NCBI GenBank assembly: GCA_963725395.1
Contig: CAVRYH010000013.1
Location: forward strand, 558,001-622,000
DNA: 64,000 nt
Source: Bog-756 sp963725395
GTDB taxonomy: Bacteria > Actinomycetota > Acidimicrobiia > Acidimicrobiales > RAAP-2
Direction of reading: 5' to 3'
Shown in pieces: positions 60,199 through 64,000 of the stretch. Position 1 is the stretch's first letter, and each line of letters begins with the position of its first letter. Made by a program: the position numbers and the translations under genes. A model generated the notes under the pieces. That model did not search any database. It was not told where the DNA came from and saw only the letters and a program-made list of their open reading frames with translations.

Positions 60199-61409
60199 GC
60201 GGTCTCCAGCCCGCGACCGCGGCCGATCACCGCGGGCTGGGCAGCCCGACGCCGTGGTCGACGTGGACGGACGAGGCCTGCCGGATGGTCGAGGCAGCCG
60301 GCCAGTGGCGGCGTCCGCGGACCTTCGACGCCCGAGGCCCGGCCGGCCGGGTGGAGGGTGGCGACGCCGGCGCTCCGCTCCACGCGGTTTCGTTCGCCGG
60401 CAACGACTACCTGGGCCTCTCGTGCCACCCGGCGCTGGCCGAGGCGGCCCACCGTGCCATCGACCGCTGGGGGACGGGATCGGGTGCCTCCCGCCTCGTG
60501 ACCGGGTCTCGCCCCGTTCACGAGGAGCTCGAGGAGGCGCTGGCGTCGTGGAAGGGCACCGAGCAGGCGGTGGTCCTGCCTACCGGCTTCGCCGCCAACC
60601 TCTCGGTGCTGTCGGTCTTCGGGACCGAGGGATCCCAGGTGTTCTCCGACGCGTTGAACCACGCCTCGCTGATCGACGGCTGTCGGCTGGCCCGCGCCCG
60701 CGTCTCGGTCTATCCCCACGGCGACCTGGCCCACCTCGACGGGGCACTGGCGTCGAGCCCCGGTCGGTCGATGATCGTCTCGGACACTGTGTTCTCCATG
60801 GACGGGGACGTCGCCGACGTCGAGGGACTCGTGGCCGTGGCCCGGCGCCACGACGCACTGTTGGTCCTGGACGAGGCCCACGCCGTCCTCGGGCCCGGGC
60901 TCTCGGCGCGGCACCGCCAGGGGGTGGACGTCCTGCGGGTGGGCACGCTGTCCAAGCACCTCGGGTCGCTCGGGGGGTTCGTGGCCGGGTCCTCCCGGTT
61001 CGTGGAGCTGCTGGTCAACCGGGCCCGCCCCTACATCTTCACCACCGCACTCACCCCGGCCGATGCCGCCGCCGCCCTGGCCGCCGTTCGCATCGTGCGA
61101 TCGGACGAGGGCGCGGCGCTCCGCGGTCGGCTGGCCGGCCATGTGGCCCGGGTGGCCGGCGCCGTCGGCCGAGCCGACCACCCCTCGCCCATCGTCCCGG
61201 TGATCATCGGCCACGAACGAGAGGCGGTCGACGCGTCGGCGACCCTCCTGGCCAGGGGATTGTGGGTCCCCGCCATCCGACCGCCGACGGTGCCGAGGGG
61301 CACCTCACGCCTGCGGGTGACGGTGTCGGCCGCCCACACCGAGGATCAGATCGACCGCCTGGTCGACGTGCTCGGGTCCGTGGTCCAAGGGGGGTCCCGT
61401 GCGTCCTGA
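60195..61409 (+). CDS. bioF: 8-amino-7-oxononanoate synthase
   Basis: This 404-residue PLP enzyme condenses pimeloyl-thioester with alanine to give KAPA. Family segments are SFAGNDYLGLSCHP, GTGSGASRLVTGSRPVHEELEEAL, DALNHASLIDGCRLA, LLVLDEAHAVLGPG and TLSKHLGSLGGFV with the PLP lysine (Lys254). The first 40 residues are an extra N-terminal extension. GTG 60195 overlaps the bioA stop as GTGA. The upstream pimeloyl supply (bioC/bioH or others) and bioB are not in the window. Confidence 0.94.
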   Translation: MSGLQPATAADHRGLGSPTPWSTWTDEACRMVEAAGQWRRPRTFDARGPAGRVEGGDAGAPLHAVSFAGNDYLGLSCHPALAEAAHRAIDRWGTGSGASRLVTGSRPVHEELEEALASWKGTEQAVVLPTGFAANLSVLSVFGTEGSQVFSDALNHASLIDGCRLARARVSVYPHGDLAHLDGALASSPGRSMIVSDTVFSMDGDVADVEGLVAVARRHDALLVLDEAHAVLGPGLSARHRQGVDVLRVGTLSKHLGSLGGFVAGSSRFVELLVNRARPYIFTTALTPADAAAALAAVRIVRSDEGAALRGRLAGHVARVAGAVGRADHPSPIVPVIIGHEREAVDASATLLARGLWVPAIRPPTVPRGTSRLRVTVSAAHTEDQIDRLVDVLGSVVQGGSRAS

Positions 61410-62085
61410 GCGACTGGTCCTGGTGTGCGGCACAGGGACCGAGGTGGGCAAGACCTGGGTGTGCACGCGCCTGTTGACCGAGCTGTCCGGCCGTGGGCTG
61501 TCGGTGTCGGCACGTAAGCCCGCCCAATCGTTCGACATCGATTCCGAGGGGGCCCGGCTGGGTGGTGCCACCGATGCGGAGGTGCTGGGAGCGGCCTCCG
61601 GTGAGCACCCCGGGGCCGTCTGCCACTCGTTCCGGTCATACCGGCGGGCCATGGCCCCACCGATGGCCGCCGAGGCGTTGGGACTGCCCCCGTTCTCGGT
61701 GGCCGACCTCATCGACGAGATGGTGTGGCCACCCGAGCAGGTGAACGTGGGCATCGTGGAGATGGCCGGTGGTGTCCGTTCCCCCCAGGCATCCGACGGC
61801 GACACCACCGACATGGTCAGCGCCCTCGAACCCGAGGTGATCGTGCTGGTGGCCGACGCCGGTCTCGGCACCATCAACGCGGTCCGCCTGTCGATGCAGG
61901 CGCTCACCGCGTCAGCCGTCGACGGGGACCCGGGCCGTCCGGTGGTGGTGGTGCTCGACCGCTACGACGGTCATCACGACATCCACCGACGCAATCGCCA
62001 GTGGCTGGCCGAGCGCGACGGCTACGAGGTGGTGACCCTGCCGGGTGAGGAGCAGCGGCTGGCCGATCTCGTCTGGAAGGCGTGA
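61399..62085 (+). CDS. bioD: dethiobiotin synthetase
   Basis: This 228-residue P-loop enzyme closes the ureido ring of dethiobiotin from DAPA, CO2 and ATP. The P-loop is GTGTEVGKTW (10-19), with KPAQSFD, the EMAGGVRSPQ substrate loop and LVADAGLGTINAVRLS. It overlaps bioF by 11 bp, starting at GTG 61399. It completes an operon for three of the four late biotin steps. The last step (BioB) must be encoded elsewhere. Confidence 0.94.
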   Translation: MRPERLVLVCGTGTEVGKTWVCTRLLTELSGRGLSVSARKPAQSFDIDSEGARLGGATDAEVLGAASGEHPGAVCHSFRSYRRAMAPPMAAEALGLPPFSVADLIDEMVWPPEQVNVGIVEMAGGVRSPQASDGDTTDMVSALEPEVIVLVADAGLGTINAVRLSMQALTASAVDGDPGRPVVVVLDRYDGHHDIHRRNRQWLAERDGYEVVTLPGEEQRLADLVWKA

Positions 62086-62112
62086 CCGGTCCCGACGGCC
62101 GCCGGCACCCGC

Positions 62113-63000
62113 TCAAACCCCGAAGCCGGCGGCGTCCACCACGGCGCGGCTGAACGGCCGCGCCAGGCTCCTCAGCTCGGCACACCCGTCCTCGCCCAGG
62201 GCCTCGTAGGCGAAGACGGCCGCCCGGTCCGTCGTCTCTTCGATCACATTGCGGACCGCCGCACCCTCTTCGGTGAGAACCACGGCCGCCCGGTCGGACT
62301 CGGGGGGCTCCACCCGTCGCACCAGCCCCCGTTCGCCGAGCCGGTCGACCCCGGCCTCCCAGTCGGTGTCGGACCATCCCCGGGTGTCCTTCAGGAACGA
62401 ACCGGGGAGCTCGCCGGTGGCCAGGTGGAGGGCGAGTGCTTCCACCGGATCGAGGTCGTGGAGCACCAGTGCGGCGATGTGGCCGTCGCCGCGGCACTCG
62501 CGGAGCAGTGTCTGGGCATGCCACAGCACGAGATGGGAAGGGCGCGGCCATGCCAACCCGGCATGGGCGGCGAAGAGGGGACGACCCTCGTAGCGGAGCG
62601 TGGCGCGCTCGGCGGCCCGTCGGGCCAATGACGCCGCCCGGTCCATCTCCGGCGAGCGGACCGCATCGCCGAGCATCCTCGACAGCGCGGCGTCCGCGGC
62701 GTCGAGGCGCGCGTCGAGCACCGACTCGGGCGACGCCAGCTGCCATGCCGCCGGGATGGCCGACCGCACGAGGGCCGGATTGAAGTTGAAGAAGGCGGCA
62801 GTCACCGTGTCGGCCCCGACGGCTCCGAGTGCCGCGGCCCGGGAAGCGAAGTATCCCGCCCCCTCGGGCAGGCCGAGTCGGGCATAGGAGGCGGACGCCT
62901 CGGGGGCGAAATAGATCATCCCGTGGAGGGGCTCGAGGGTGCGCCACGTCTTGCGGGCGGTGAGGGGGTCGACGGCGGTGCCCCCGGGTCTGATGGCCAT
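62113..63000 (-). CDS. SCO6745-like conserved actinobacterial protein
   Basis: This 295-residue protein resembles the actinobacterial SCO6745 family. Its helical N-terminal half is (ARKTWRTLEPLHGMIYFAPEA), ARLGLPEGAGYFASRAAALG, FFNFNPALVR and HLVLWHAQTLLRECRGDGHIAALV. The C-terminal half resembles a winged helix: DWEAGVDRLGERGLVRR, then LTEEGAAVRNVIEETTDR, like MarR-type or DNA-binding domains. The function is unknown. ATG 63000 has TACCGT 5 nt upstream and no ribosome site. It is convergent with bioD, with 27 bp between the stops. Confidence 0.8.
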   Translation of the reverse strand: MAIRPGGTAVDPLTARKTWRTLEPLHGMIYFAPEASASYARLGLPEGAGYFASRAAALGAVGADTVTAAFFNFNPALVRSAIPAAWQLASPESVLDARLDAADAALSRMLGDAVRSPEMDRAASLARRAAERATLRYEGRPLFAAHAGLAWPRPSHLVLWHAQTLLRECRGDGHIAALVLHDLDPVEALALHLATGELPGSFLKDTRGWSDTDWEAGVDRLGERGLVRRVEPPESDRAAVVLTEEGAAVRNVIEETTDRAAVFAYEALGEDGCAELRSLARPFSRAVVDAAGFGV

Positions 63001-63150
63001 GGACCACGGTAACGGAACGGCAGGCCCGGCCGCCCGGGCACCGGGCCGACGCCGAGGCCGGTGTCCCCGGTGGCGGCGCGGCTCGCCGGACGTCGACACC
63101 CGGGGTGGACGTGTCCGGTGTCCGAGCGGATGGCCGGTGGGAGGACGCCG

Positions 63151-63156
63151 TATAGT
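63151..63156 (+). promoter_or_regulatory. -10 hexamer TATAGT for the NfeD-like/SPFH pair
   Basis: CGTATAGTG holds a near-consensus -10 box about 67 nt before the NfeD-like ATG. No good -35 was found. The leader carries GGAG ahead of the start codon. Confidence 0.45.
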
Positions 63157-63222
63157 GCCGGGTAGGAACAGGCTGCAGAGCTGGGTACACGCTCGAACTC
63201 GAGGTCGGAAACGGAGTCGGCG

Positions 63223-63429
63223 ATGTTGAACGGTGTCTCGGGCATGATCGGCGAGACGGCGGTCGTGAAGAAGGTGGTGTCCGACAGCCATCAGCCGGGC
63301 TCGGTGTTCAGCCGGGGCGAGGAGTGGTACGCGGTGCCTCTGTTCCCCGGCACGACCATCGAGACCGGGACCACGGTGGTGGTTGCCGACGTCGAGCGGG
63401 GTCTTCTGGTGGTCTACCCGGCCGGCTGA
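63223..63429 (+). CDS. small NfeD C-terminal (OB-fold)-like protein
   Basis: This 68-residue protein matches only the C-terminal OB-fold domain of NfeD: GETAVVKKVVSDSHQPGSVFSRGEEWYAVPLF, then GTTVVVADVERGLLVVYPAG. It has no membrane segments. NfeD-type proteins are usually encoded next to SPFH/stomatin proteins and are thought to help assemble membrane microdomains. Here the SPFH gene follows 74 bp later. GGAG lies 8 nt before the ATG. Confidence 0.75.
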   Translation: MLNGVSGMIGETAVVKKVVSDSHQPGSVFSRGEEWYAVPLFPGTTIETGTTVVVADVERGLLVVYPAG

Positions 63430-63503
63430 CGTGTCGGGGCCTCTCAACCCGGTGCACGGACGTGGCCAGAAGTGCCTACAGTGGTGAGGAGGAGGTGGTC
63501 GCC

Positions 63504-64000
63504 ATGATCATCGGTTCCGTTGGGTCGTCGATCGCGCTGGCGGTGGTGGCGGTCGCCATTTTCGCCCTCATCGTCGTCTTCTTGAAGTCGTGCCTCAAGG
63601 TGGTTCAGCAGGGCTGCGTCGGCGTGGTCAAGCGTTTCGGGGAGTTCAAGAAGATCCAGCAACCCGGGCTGCACGTGCTCCTCCCGCTGGCCGACCGGAT
63701 GGACAAGGTCGACGTCCGCGAATTCCCCCGCACCGGTGACCAGCAGGCGGTCATCACCAAGGACAATGTGTCGCTGTGGGTCAGTGCCACCATCTTCTGC
63801 CAGGTCACCGACGTGAAGCTCGCCCTGTTCGAGGTCAACGACTTCGGCCTGGCCATCGACCAGATGGCCCGGACCGCGCTGCGAGCGGTCTTCGGCGAGC
63901 TCACCCTCGACGAGTCCCTCTCCGAGCGCGAGACCATCAACTCCAAGATGCAGGACCATATGGCCGAGGCCACCCTCAAATGGGGGGTCCGCCTCAACCG
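63504..64000 (+). CDS. SPFH/Band 7 (stomatin/slipin-like) protein, cut by window end
   Basis: The N-terminal 165 residues are visible. A membrane anchor (ALAVVAVAIFALIVVFL, about 10-30) is followed by the SPFH domain: VVQQGCVGVVKRFGEFKKIQQPGLHVLLPLADRMDKVDVRE, then QAVITKDNVSLWVSATIFCQVTD and LRAVFGELTLDESLSERETIN. These proteins oligomerise on the inner membrane and organise lipid domains or proteases such as FtsH. AGGAGGAGG lies upstream of ATG 63504. The C-terminal part lies beyond 64000. Confidence 0.93.
   Translation, partial: MIIGSVGSSIALAVVAVAIFALIVVFLKSCLKVVQQGCVGVVKRFGEFKKIQQPGLHVLLPLADRMDKVDVREFPRTGDQQAVITKDNVSLWVSATIFCQVTDVKLALFEVNDFGLAIDQMARTALRAVFGELTLDESLSERETINSKMQDHMAEATLKWGVRLN

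Noticed and set aside
1..64000. Mobile elements, prophage, CRISPR, toxin-antitoxin or defence island
   Set aside because: I saw no transposase, integrase, terminal repeats, spacer array or defence genes. Gene content is housekeeping and envelope synthesis.

Overview
The window is very GC-rich, densely coded DNA from an actinobacterium. Start codons are often GTG, genes in runs overlap by 4 bp (ATGA or GTGA), F420 genes and a WbbL-type rhamnosyltransferase are present, and gene order recalls the Mycobacterium tuberculosis Rv3285-Rv3240 and Rv3105-Rv3101 regions. An uncultured or little-studied Acidimicrobiia-like lineage is my best guess; this is inference, as no rRNA or other phylogenetic marker gene was analysed. 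I saw no insertion sequence, prophage, CRISPR array, tRNA or rRNA, and base composition looks even, so this reads as core chromosome rather than an island.

Layout. 1-6.2 kb: partial nitroreductase, rhodanese-ThiF/MoeB protein, methylmalonyl-CoA mutase large subunit, M20 amidohydrolase and the biotin carboxylase/biotin carrier subunit. 6.3-16.3 kb: birA, then a cell-envelope sugar cluster (rmlB, rmlD, ugd, uxs, a DPM1-like GT2, wbbL, a membrane protein, a GDP-mannose pyrophosphorylase-like protein, galE). 16.5-20.3 kb: DEAD-box helicase, FKBP, cofE-cofD for coenzyme F420. 20.4-24.8 kb: three GT4 glycosyltransferases and an Rmd-like reductase, closed by a strong bidirectional terminator. 24.9-34.2 kb: a coiled-coil protein with an operator-like promoter, a giant GT2-membrane protein, a DUF5719 protein, a secreted four-repeat protein and a GH3 glycosidase. 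34.3-43.7 kb: ftsH, CPBP protease, large membrane protein, LON-domain protein, manB, Trm112-like and SIS isomerase genes. 43.7-50.5 kb: a structured leader RNA (probably raiA RNA), hpf, secA, prfB, ftsE, ftsX. 50.5-58.2 kb: lipase, serine hydrolase, DJ-1/GlxA pair, rmlA, acyl-CoA synthetase, acyl-CoA dehydrogenase. 58.3-64 kb: an archaeal-type riboflavin synthase, bioA-bioF-bioD, a SCO6745-like protein, and an NfeD-like/SPFH pair cut by the window end.

How it fits together. Biotin synthesis (bioAFD), attachment (birA) and use (the carboxylase) lie in one window beside methylmalonyl-CoA mutase, consistent with propionyl-CoA carboxylation and isomerisation. The sugar genes supply dTDP-rhamnose, UDP-glucuronate, UDP-xylose, GDP-mannose-type and GDP-deoxyhexose donors to seven glycosyltransferases and several large envelope proteins.

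Two window-wide observations matter to any user. First, many genes have a TANNNT hexamer 6-9 nt before the start codon and no Shine-Dalgarno sequence, which suggests leaderless transcription. Second, seven conserved genes are each split by one apparent indel, mostly at G/C runs, which looks more like sequence or assembly error than decay. These are annotated as single genes with the break position given.
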